64,000 bases of DNA. Origin: Olsenella uli (GTDB lineage: Bacteria > Actinomycetota > Coriobacteriia > Coriobacteriales > Atopobiaceae). Below are positions 21,779-29,051 of the stretch, one piece after another (the first letter of the stretch is position 1; each line of letters starts with the position of its first letter). A program made the position numbers and the translations under genes. The notes under the pieces are model-generated. The model saw nothing but the letters and a program-made list of their open reading frames with translations, was not told where the DNA came from and ran no database searches. Where the stretch lies: NCBI RefSeq assembly GCF_016900775.1, contig NZ_JACJKN010000008.1:1-64000 (forward strand), read 5' to 3'.

Positions 21779-23075
21779 GGGTGCCCACGTCGTCGACCCC
21801 CAGGTGGGCCTCGACGACGTCCGCGACGTGCTCATCGAGGGCGAGAAGATCGCCGCGGTGGGGGAGTGCCTCGAGGCGCCCGCGGGCGCGGAGGTCATCG
21901 ACGCCGCCGGCAAGTACCTCGTGCCCGGCCTCGTCGACATGCACGTGCACTTCCGCGACCCCGGCTTCGAGTACAAGGAGACCATCGAGACCGGCGCCCG
22001 CGCGGCCACGCACGGCGGCTTCACCGACGTGGCCACGATGCCCAACACCGATCCCGTCACCGACAACGGCGCCGAGGTCCGCTACCAGATCGACCGCTCG
22101 CGCCACGCCGGCCTCTGCCACGTGCGCCCCATCGGCGCGCTCACGGTGGGCGAGAAGGGCCAGACGCTCGCGGAGATCGGCGACATGGTCGTGGAGGGTG
22201 CGGTCGCCTTCTCAGACGACGGCCACGGCGTTCAGAGCGCCGGCATGATGCGCACCTGCATGGAGTACGTGAGCCAGTTCGACAAGGTCGTCTCCGCGCA
22301 CTGCGAGGTGGAGTCGCTCACCACGCACGGCGTCATCAACGAGGGCCGCGCGAGCACGCGCCTCGGCATGTTCGGCTGGCCCGCGCTCGGCGAGGAGCTC
22401 GAGATCTACCGCGACATCGAGCTCTGCCGCATGACCGGCTGCGCCCTGCACATCGCCCACATCTCCACCGGGAAGGGCCTCGAGCTCGTCCGCGCCGCCA
22501 AGGCCGAGGGCCTGCCCGTGACCTGCGAGGTGGCCCCGCACCACCTGTTCCTCTGCGAGGACGACATCACCGACGCCTACGACACCAACCTCAAGATGAA
22601 CCCGCCGCTGCGCACCGCCGCCGACGCCGCGGCCCTGCGCGAGGGCATCCTCGACGGCTCGATTGACTGCATCGTGACCGACCACGCCCCGCACGCCCCG
22701 CACGAGAAGGACTGCGAGTGGGAGATCGCCTTCTTCGGCATCGTGGGCCTCGAGACGTCGCTGCCGCTCATGCTCACCAACCTCGTGCTGCCGGGCACGA
22801 TGAGCTGGTCGCGTCTCGTCGAGGTCATGGCCGTGAACCCGCGCGCTTGCCTGCGCCTGCCGGAGGTCCGCGTGGAGGCCGGAAGCACCGCCGACCTCAC
22901 GCTCATCGACCCGGCGGCCGAGGTCACGGTCACCGAGGACTGGCTCCAGAGCCGCTCCAAGAACTCCGCGTGGCTCGGCAAGACCCTCACGGGCGCCGCG
23001 TGCGACGTCTTCGTCGCCGGCCGCCACACGCTCACGAACGGCGAGGTCACCCCGGTCAGAAGGGTCCTGCGATGA
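21762..23075 (+). CDS. pyrC: Dihydroorotase
   Basis: It closes carbamoyl aspartate to dihydroorotate in the cytoplasm. The 437-residue protein is of the long class I type. It has the zinc ligands DMHVHFRDPG, ETGARAATHGGFT, AHCEVES, IAHIST and the catalytic aspartate in CIVTDHAPH. The start overlaps the pyrB end and GGGAGGAG lies upstream within pyrB. Its stop overlaps the next ATG (ATGA). The order pyrB-pyrC-pyrK-pyrD-pyrF is as in Gram-positive operons. Confidence 0.97.
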   Translation: MAFLLKGAHVVDPQVGLDDVRDVLIEGEKIAAVGECLEAPAGAEVIDAAGKYLVPGLVDMHVHFRDPGFEYKETIETGARAATHGGFTDVATMPNTDPVTDNGAEVRYQIDRSRHAGLCHVRPIGALTVGEKGQTLAEIGDMVVEGAVAFSDDGHGVQSAGMMRTCMEYVSQFDKVVSAHCEVESLTTHGVINEGRASTRLGMFGWPALGEELEIYRDIELCRMTGCALHIAHISTGKGLELVRAAKAEGLPVTCEVAPHHLFLCEDDITDAYDTNLKMNPPLRTAADAAALREGILDGSIDCIVTDHAPHAPHEKDCEWEIAFFGIVGLETSLPLMLTNLVLPGTMSWSRLVEVMAVNPRACLRLPEVRVEAGSTADLTLIDPAAEVTVTEDWLQSRSKNSAWLGKTLTGAACDVFVAGRHTLTNGEVTPVRRVLR

Positions 23076-23860
23076 GCGCCGGGCTCGCCGTCCACGACTT
23101 CTCCGTCGTCTCCAACGAGCCCGTGGCGGACGGGCTCGTGCGCATCGTCCTCTCCGCGCCCGAGCTCGCCTCCGCGCTCAGACCGGGCCAGTTCGTGAAC
23201 ATTCACGTGCCCGGCGACGCGAGCCAGGTCCTGCGGATCCCGCTGTCCTTCAGCTGCGCGGACGCCGCGGCCGGGACCGTGGAGATCGTCTACGCCGTCG
23301 TGGGCGACGGCACGCGCCGCCTCTCCGAGATGGCGGCGGGGGAGCGCTCCACGGCCGTCGGGCCCTGCGGCAACCCGTGGCCCGCGGTCGAGGGCGCCCG
23401 GCGCGCGTGCGTCGTGGCCGGCGGCGTGGGCGTCACGCCCGTCGTGGCCTGCGCCCGCATGCTCGCCGCCTCGGGCGTGGCCTTCGACGCCGTCGTGGGC
23501 GCGCAGACCGCCGGCAGGCTCTGGGGCGCGGAGGCGCTCGCGGGCCTCGGCGCCGGCACCGTCGCCGTGACCACCGACGACGGGAGCGCGGGGCGTCGCG
23601 GCTTCACCACCGACGCCCTCGCCGACCTTCTCGCCGCAGGCGACTACGACGTCGTCTACGCCTGCGGCCCCGAGGTCATGATGGCCGGCGTGGCCCGGAT
23701 CTGCCATGAGGCGGGCGTGGCGTGCCGCGTCTCCATGGAGCGCATGATGTGCTGCGGCTTTGGGGCGTGCGGCACCTGCAACGTGGCCATGGCCGACGGC
23801 ACCTACAAGTCCTGCTGCAAGGACGGACCCGTCTTCGACGCCGAGGAGGTGGCGTGGTAA
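23072..23860 (+). CDS. pyrK: Dihydroorotate dehydrogenase electron-transfer subunit
   Basis: PyrK carries FAD and a [2Fe-2S] cluster and passes electrons from the PyrD subunit to NAD+. The 262-residue protein has the flavin-binding RIPLSFSCAD (an RxxS-type motif), a nucleotide-binding GGVGVTPVVACAR, and a C-terminal cluster site CCGFGACGTCNV with a further KSCCKDGPVF. The ATG overlaps the pyrC stop in an ATGA, and its own stop overlaps pyrD, so the subunits are made in step. This marks the enzyme as class 1B. Confidence 0.94.
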   Translation: MSAGLAVHDFSVVSNEPVADGLVRIVLSAPELASALRPGQFVNIHVPGDASQVLRIPLSFSCADAAAGTVEIVYAVVGDGTRRLSEMAAGERSTAVGPCGNPWPAVEGARRACVVAGGVGVTPVVACARMLAASGVAFDAVVGAQTAGRLWGAEALAGLGAGTVAVTTDDGSAGRRGFTTDALADLLAAGDYDVVYACGPEVMMAGVARICHEAGVACRVSMERMMCCGFGACGTCNVAMADGTYKSCCKDGPVFDAEEVAW

Positions 23861-24804
23861 TGGGCGAGAAGAACCTGGGCGCCCGGGACGTGAGCATGGC
23901 GGTCGACCTCGGCGGCGTGCGCATGCAGAACCCCGTCAACACCGCGTCGGGCACCTTCGCCTTCGGCTCGGTCTTCGAGGACTTCTTCGACGTGGCGCGC
24001 CTCGGCGCGATCACCCTCAAGGGCTGCTCGGCCGAGCCCTGGCCCGGAAACCCCGCGCCCCGTATGTGCGAGGTGCCGAGCGGCATGATGAACACGGTGG
24101 GGCTTGCCAACCCCGGCGTCCGCGGGATGGTCGAGAGCTACGGCGAGTACCTCGCCGGGCTCGAGGGGCGCGGCTGCCGTGTCATCGTGCAGGCCGCCGG
24201 CCACGCGGTCGAGGAGTACGTGGCGGCCGTCGAGCTCATCGAGGAGCTCTGCCCGTGGGCGAGCGGCGTGGAGATGAACATCTCCTGCCCCAACATCGCC
24301 CGCGGCGGCGCCCTCGTCGGCGGCACGCCCGAGAGCGCCGCCGAGGTCGTGCGCGCGGTGCGCCCGCGCGTCAAGCGACCGCTGCTCGTCAAGATGGCCC
24401 CGGTCCGCGTGCCGGAGGTCGCGCGCGCCTGCGAGGCCGAGGGCGCGGACGCCCTCTCCCTCATCAACACCATCAACGGCATGTCCATCGACGTGCGCAC
24501 GCGCAGGAGCCGCCTCTCCAAGCCCACGGGCGGCGTCTCCGGCCCCGCCATCCACGCCATCGCCGTGCGCATGGTCTGGGAGGCGGCGCAGGCCGTCAAG
24601 ATCCCCATCAACGGCGTGGGCGGCATCGCCACGTGGCAGGACGCGGCCGAGATGATCCTCGCCGGCGCCACCTCGGTCACGGTGGGCACCGCCAACTTCT
24701 ACGACCCCGCCTGCGCGGCAGACATCGTGGACGGCCTCGCCGCCTGGGCCGCCGAGCAGGGCGTCACGGACATCAACGAGCTGATTGGAGCCTTCGAATG
24801 CTGA
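23860..24804 (+). CDS. pyrD: Dihydroorotate dehydrogenase, class 1B catalytic subunit
   Basis: It oxidises dihydroorotate to orotate with FMN. The 314-residue TIM barrel carries the catalytic cysteine of class 1 enzymes at residue 143 (GVEMNISCPN). It also has NPVNTASGTF at the start, and SLINTINGMSIDVRT and GVGGIATWQDAAEMILAGA at the FMN phosphate site. It is paired with pyrK immediately upstream (one-base overlap TAATG) and overlaps pyrF by 7 bases. Confidence 0.96.
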   Translation: MGEKNLGARDVSMAVDLGGVRMQNPVNTASGTFAFGSVFEDFFDVARLGAITLKGCSAEPWPGNPAPRMCEVPSGMMNTVGLANPGVRGMVESYGEYLAGLEGRGCRVIVQAAGHAVEEYVAAVELIEELCPWASGVEMNISCPNIARGGALVGGTPESAAEVVRAVRPRVKRPLLVKMAPVRVPEVARACEAEGADALSLINTINGMSIDVRTRRSRLSKPTGGVSGPAIHAIAVRMVWEAAQAVKIPINGVGGIATWQDAAEMILAGATSVTVGTANFYDPACAADIVDGLAAWAAEQGVTDINELIGAFEC

Positions 24805-25520
24805 CGTACGAAGAGGCAAGCGACAAGGTCATCATCGCGCTGGACTGCTCCAAGGAGCGCGCCTTCGAGCTGGCTGACGCGCTCGCGGGCAAGGCCACGT
24901 GGGTCAAGGTGGGCATGACGCTCTTCTACGCGGAGGGCCCCGCCATCGTGGACGCCATGCGCGAGCGCGGCCTGCGCGTCTTTCTCGACCTCAAGGTCCA
25001 CGACATCCCGTTCCAGGTGCAGGGAGCCGTGCGCGCGGCGTCCCTCACGGGCGCGGACATCCTCTCCATCCACGGCCTGGGCTCCTCGGCCATGATCGCC
25101 GCGGCGCGCAAGGGCGCCGAGGAGGCGGCCGAGCTGCGCGGCGGCGAGCGCACGCGCCTCGTGGCCATCTCCGTGCTCACGAGCATGGACCAGGCGGCGC
25201 TCGCCGAGATCGGCGTGGAGTCGCCGGTCGCCGAGGAGGTGGCGCGCCTCGCGAGCCTCGCCTACGGGTCCGGCGCCGACGGCATCGTCTGCTCGCCGCA
25301 GGAGGCCGCCGAGATGCGCGCGCTTCTCGGCCCGGATGCCCTGATCGTCACCCCGGGCGTGCGCCCGGCGGGCGCCGAGGTGGGCGACCAGAAGCGCATC
25401 GCCACGCCGGCCGCCGCGATCGCGGCGGGCGCGTCCAAGCTCGTCATCGGCCGCCCCATCACGGCCGCCGAGGACCCCGTGGCCGCCTTCGACGCCATCT
25501 GCGCCGAGCTGATGGCGTAG
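24798..25520 (+). CDS. pyrF: Orotidine 5'-phosphate decarboxylase
   Basis: It makes UMP from OMP, the last step of the pathway. The 240-residue barrel has the catalytic FLDLKVHDIPFQV (Lys-Asp array) and the phosphate-binding VTPGVRPAGAEVGDQKR. The start overlaps the end of pyrD. The operon ends here: pyrE, carA and carB, needed for the full route, are not in this window and must lie elsewhere. mihF follows after a 196-bp gap with its own promoter. Confidence 0.96.
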   Translation: MLTYEEASDKVIIALDCSKERAFELADALAGKATWVKVGMTLFYAEGPAIVDAMRERGLRVFLDLKVHDIPFQVQGAVRAASLTGADILSIHGLGSSAMIAAARKGAEEAAELRGGERTRLVAISVLTSMDQAALAEIGVESPVAEEVARLASLAYGSGADGIVCSPQEAAEMRALLGPDALIVTPGVRPAGAEVGDQKRIATPAAAIAAGASKLVIGRPITAAEDPVAAFDAICAELMA

Positions 25521-25626
25521 GGACCGCGGAGCCCCTGAGCTGCGCTTTTGCTGAGGGCCCTCCCGTCGCCCGCGCGGCGTTCGTGTGAAGGTCTGCCCTC
25601 TGACCTGCACCTTTGGTGAAGAAGGC

Positions 25627-25655
25627 TTGCAAAAGCGGAGCTAAATGGGCACACT
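25627..25655 (+). promoter_or_regulatory. mihF promoter
   Basis: TTGCAA (25627-25632), 17 bases, CACACT (25650-25655). The expected start lies about 55 bases before mihF. Confidence 0.65.
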
Positions 25656-25716
25656 AGTTTCTTGCGAAGCCGTCGGGCGGTGCCCTGCGGCTCAACGGAT
25701 TGAAATGGAGGAACAC

Positions 25717-26025
25717 ATGGCTCTACCCCAGCTTACCGACGAGCAGCGCAAGGCCGCTCTCGAGAAGGCCGCCCAGGCTCGTCACGAGCGCGCCGAGCTC
25801 CGCGAGAAGATCAAGAGCGGCAAGGTCGCCCTCGAGGACGTCCTCGACTCCGACGACCCCATCGCCAGCCGCATGAAGGTCTCCACCCTCATCGAGTCGC
25901 TCCCCGGCTACGGCAAGGCCAAGGCCTCCAAGATCATGGACGAGCTCGGCATCTCCGCCACCCGTCGCGTCAAGGGCCTTGGCGCCCGCCAGCGCGAGCA
26001 GCTCGTCGAGGCTCTCTCCAAGTAG
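25717..26025 (+). CDS. mihF: Actinobacterial integration host factor (mIHF)
   Basis: A small nucleoid protein that binds and bends DNA; it is specific to Actinobacteria and unrelated to IhfA/IhfB. The 102 residues contain the family core SLPGYGKAKASKIMDELGI and a helix-two-turn-helix-like end, RRVKGLGARQREQLVEAL. The N-terminal ~45 residues are a charged helix. ATGGAGGAACAC gives a strong ribosome site just before the ATG at 25717; the frame opens earlier but without support. The order pyrF-mihF-gmk-rpoZ is conserved in the phylum and is one of the best clues to the organism's class. Confidence 0.93.
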   Translation: MALPQLTDEQRKAALEKAAQARHERAELREKIKSGKVALEDVLDSDDPIASRMKVSTLIESLPGYGKAKASKIMDELGISATRRVKGLGARQREQLVEALSK

Positions 26026-26631
26026 GTGGCGAGGAGAGCCAGGCTCTTCGTCGTATCCGGACCGTCAGGCGTGGGCAAGGGAACGCTCGTCTCGCTCCTT
26101 CGCGAGAGGCTCCCGCGCCTGGGCCTGACGGTCTCTGCCACGACGAGGGAGCCACGACCGGGCGAGAAGGACGGTGTGTCCTACTACTTCCTCGATGACG
26201 ACGAGTTCGAGCGCCGCGTCGAGGCGGGCGAGTTCCTCGAGTGGGCCTGGGTGCACGGGCACCGCTACGGCACGCTCAGGAGCGAGGCCGAGCGGCTGCT
26301 CGCCGAGGGCCGCTCGGTCGTGCTGGAGATAGACGTGCAGGGCGGTATGAGCGTGCGCGCTGCCCACCCCGACGCCGTCCTCGTCTTCATCGAGCCGCCC
26401 AGCATGGACGAGCTCGAGCGCCGCCTGCGCGGCCGCGGGACCGAGGACGAGGCGTCCGTTGAGCGCCGCCTCGCCAACGCCCGCAGCGAGATGGCGCGCG
26501 CCGGCGACTATGACGCGCGCGTCGTCAACGACGACCTCGAGCGCGCCGTGGCCGAGCTCGCCAGTGTTATTGAACGCTTTGAGACAAACGGAGGTCCCAC
26601 GAACGATGTCTGTGACCAAGCCCGAGATTGA
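26026..26631 (+). CDS. gmk: Guanylate kinase
   Basis: It converts GMP and ATP to GDP and ADP. The 201 residues begin with the P-loop VVSGPSGVGKGTL, then the GMP-binding TTREPRPGEKDGVSYYF and EFLEWAWVHGHRYGT, and a lid segment RLRGRGTEDEASVERRL. The GTG start at 26026 abuts the mihF stop. The last 26 bases overlap rpoZ, giving a slightly long C-terminus. With guaB elsewhere in the window, it serves GTP supply. Confidence 0.95.
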   Translation: MARRARLFVVSGPSGVGKGTLVSLLRERLPRLGLTVSATTREPRPGEKDGVSYYFLDDDEFERRVEAGEFLEWAWVHGHRYGTLRSEAERLLAEGRSVVLEIDVQGGMSVRAAHPDAVLVFIEPPSMDELERRLRGRGTEDEASVERRLANARSEMARAGDYDARVVNDDLERAVAELASVIERFETNGGPTNDVCDQARD

Positions 26632-26890
26632 CGCCCTGCTCGAGAAGACCGAGCACAACCCCTTCCTGCTCTGCTCGATCGCGTCCAAGCGCGCCTGCGA
26701 CATCAACAACATGGTGCGCGGCCAGCACCTGCGCGTGACCGCCATCCAGGACTTCGACGACATCACGACCGTCGTCTCGGGCAAGGACCCCGTGTCCGTT
26801 GCCATGCAGGAGATCGAGGACGGCACCCTGAGCTTCGTCAAGGAGGACTTCGACGAGGACATCCGGGGCGCCAACACGATCGCCCTGTAG
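26606..26890 (+). CDS. rpoZ: RNA polymerase omega subunit
   Basis: Omega helps assemble and stabilise RNA polymerase by holding the beta' chain. The 94 residues include NPFLLCSIASKRACDINNMV, the conserved omega core, and an acidic C-terminal half. GGAGG lies upstream inside gmk, and the start overlaps the gmk end by 26 bases. It is short but well placed after gmk, as in most actinobacteria. Confidence 0.92.
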   Translation: MSVTKPEIDALLEKTEHNPFLLCSIASKRACDINNMVRGQHLRVTAIQDFDDITTVVSGKDPVSVAMQEIEDGTLSFVKEDFDEDIRGANTIAL

Positions 26891-26897
26891 GAGTCCC

Positions 26898-28145
26898 ATG
26901 ACGGAGAGACTCTGCCTCGTCCACTACCACGAGATCGGCCTCAAGGGCAAGAACCGCTCGACCTTCGAGAACCAGCTCGTCACGAACCTCCACCGGGCGC
27001 TCAGGGCCTTCGAGCCCTCGAGGATCGCGCGCGTGTCCGGCCACCTCGTGGTCGAGGTCGCCGACGGGCGCGCGAGCGAGGAGCTCGCCGCCGCCATCCG
27101 GCGCGTGCCCGGCGTGGCGCGCGTCTCGCTCGCCTACAAGTGCGGCCTCGACGCGGGCGAGTACACGGCCGCGGCCATCCGCGCCCTCGGCGAGGCGGGG
27201 GAGTTCGGGAGCTTCAAGGTCCACGCCCGCCGCTCGTCGACGACCTACGAGCTCCACAGCCTTGACATGAACCGCCTCGTGGGGGCCGCCCTCTGCGAGG
27301 CCTTCCCCGAGAAGAAGGTCGACGTCCACACCCCCGACGTCACGGTCGTCGTCCACGTGGTCCAGGGCTCCACCTACGTCTACGCGGCCTCCGCGCCTGG
27401 CGTGGGCGGCCTTCCCGTGGGCACCGCCGGCAAGGTCGTGACCCTGCTCTCGAGCGGGTTCGACTCGCCCGTGGCCACCTGGATGGTGGGCCGCCGCGGC
27501 GCCACCTGCGTGCCCGTGCACTTCTCGGGCCGCCCCATGACCTCGGACACGAGCGAGTGGCTCTGCCAGGACGTCGTCGAGGCGCTCGCGCCCGCAGGCA
27601 TCGTCGGCCGCCTCTACGTGGTGCCCTTCGGCGAGCGCCAGCGCGAGATCTCGCTCGCGGTGCCCCAGGGCCTGCGCATCATCATGTACCGTCGCGTCAT
27701 GATGCAGGTCGCCGAGCGCATCGCGCGCCTCGAGGGCGCAAAGGCGCTCGTCACCGGCGAGTCGCTGGGGCAGGTGGCCTCCCAGACGCTCGACAACATC
27801 GCCGCGGTGAACGAGGCCGTCACCATGCCCGTGCTCCGCCCGCTCATCGGCTCGGACAAGCAGGAGATCATCGCCCGCTCGCAGGAGATCGGGACCTACG
27901 ACATCTCGTGCCAGACCGCGCCCGACTGCTGCACGCTCTTCATGCCGCGCCGCCCGGAGACCCACGCCCGCCTCGAGCAGGTCCTCGAGGCCTGGGAGTC
28001 CTTCGACCACGAGGCCATGGTGGAGGGCCTCGTGAGGGACGTCGAGTGGCGTGATTTCACGCAGTGCCCCTCGTATCACGCGCCCAAGGGAGGCCTGCGC
28101 GAGCACCATGGCGAGCTCTCCCCCTGGATGGGCGGCGAGCGGTAG
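26898..28145 (+). CDS. thiI: tRNA 4-thiouridine synthase ThiI
   Basis: ThiI adenylates U8 of tRNA and transfers sulfur to it; it can also supply sulfur for the thiamine thiazole. The 415 residues hold an N-terminal ferredoxin-like region, a THUMP domain (about 60-165), and a PP-loop ATPase. The PP-loop reads TLLSSGFDSPVATW, SGFDS in place of the common SGGxDS. A conserved pair DCCTLF lies near 340. It lacks the C-terminal rhodanese domain of the E. coli enzyme, as in most Gram-positive versions, so a separate sulfur carrier is needed. A strong terminator follows. Confidence 0.93.
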   Translation: MTERLCLVHYHEIGLKGKNRSTFENQLVTNLHRALRAFEPSRIARVSGHLVVEVADGRASEELAAAIRRVPGVARVSLAYKCGLDAGEYTAAAIRALGEAGEFGSFKVHARRSSTTYELHSLDMNRLVGAALCEAFPEKKVDVHTPDVTVVVHVVQGSTYVYAASAPGVGGLPVGTAGKVVTLLSSGFDSPVATWMVGRRGATCVPVHFSGRPMTSDTSEWLCQDVVEALAPAGIVGRLYVVPFGERQREISLAVPQGLRIIMYRRVMMQVAERIARLEGAKALVTGESLGQVASQTLDNIAAVNEAVTMPVLRPLIGSDKQEIIARSQEIGTYDISCQTAPDCCTLFMPRRPETHARLEQVLEAWESFDHEAMVEGLVRDVEWRDFTQCPSYHAPKGGLREHHGELSPWMGGER

Positions 28146-28199
28146 GCCCCCGTCCCGCGAGCGGCGCCCCCAAAGGGCGACCTCATATCAAACCCTGTA

Positions 28200-28237
28200 G
28201 CGGCACGCCCCCTTTGAGCTGGGGCGTGCCGCCTTTT
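28200..28237 (+). terminator. Terminator after thiI
   Basis: GCGGCACGCCCC (28200-28211) pairs perfectly with 28221-28232 around a 9-base loop, followed by a T-run (TTTT at 28234-28237). Confidence 0.88.
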
Positions 28238-28343
28238 CGTCAGCGACGCGTCAGCTTCGTGCGCGCGCCCTGGCGAGAAGTTCGCCCATCCCGCGCCCGG
28301 AACGACCGAGGGGTGCCACGCTGGATGCGGGAGGCGATGCGGA

Positions 28344-29051
28344 ATGGCGCAGAGGAATCATCGGAGGGGCCCGGGCGCGCTCGGGAGGCTGGCGACGCGG
28401 TACGGCGTGACGGGGCGGCGCGCGGCAGCGGTGGCGCTCGTCATCGCGCTGCTCGCTGCCGGAGGGGCCGCCGCCCTCGGCCTCTCGACCATGGGCGGCG
28501 TCGAGGTCGCGCGCGACGAGGGGGCCGCGGCCGCGCGGCAGGAGGTCCCGGCCGAGGGCGGGGAGGCGCCCGGCGAGGAGGGCCCCGCGGCCCCGGCCGA
28601 GGGGGAGGCCACCGCGGAGGGGGTCGTGGTGGTGCACGTCGACGGGGCCGTGGGCGCGCCGGGGGTCTACGAGCTTCCCGGCTCCCCGCGCGTGAACGAC
28701 GCCATCATGGCCGCGGGCGGCCTCGCGGAGGGGGCGGACACCTCCGGGCTCAACCTCGCCGCGCCCCTCTCGGACGGAGAGAAGGTCCACGTGCCGCTCG
28801 CAGGCGAGTCCCAGCCCTCGCCCGCGCCCTCCGCGCCGGGCGCGGGCGAGGGGGCGGGCGGCCTCGTGAACCTCAACACCGCCACGCTCGAGGAGCTCGA
28901 CGAGCTTCCCGGCGTCGGCGAGGCGACGGCGCGCGCCATCCTCGAGGATCGCGAGAAGAACGGGCCCTTCTCGTCGCCCGAGGACCTCATGCGGGTCTCG
29001 GGGATCGGGGAGAAGAAGTTCGAGAAGCTCGAGGGACTCGTCTGTGTCTGA
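28344..29051 (+). CDS. comEA: ComEA-like DNA-binding competence protein
   Basis: ComEA binds incoming double-stranded DNA at the outer face of the membrane during natural transformation. The 235-residue protein has a basic N-terminus, one membrane segment (about 25-45), a Pro/Glu/Ala-rich spacer, a SLBB domain (about 93-150, GAVGAPGVYELPGSPRVNDA), a second low-complexity spacer, and a C-terminal helix-hairpin-helix pair. The latter reads VNLNTATLEELDELPGVGEA and RVSGIGEKKFEKLEGL. It overlaps comEC by 8 bases. Together they suggest a DNA-uptake channel; whether the cell is competent cannot be judged here. Confidence 0.93.
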   Translation: MAQRNHRRGPGALGRLATRYGVTGRRAAAVALVIALLAAGGAAALGLSTMGGVEVARDEGAAAARQEVPAEGGEAPGEEGPAAPAEGEATAEGVVVVHVDGAVGAPGVYELPGSPRVNDAIMAAGGLAEGADTSGLNLAAPLSDGEKVHVPLAGESQPSPAPSAPGAGEGAGGLVNLNTATLEELDELPGVGEATARAILEDREKNGPFSSPEDLMRVSGIGEKKFEKLEGLVCV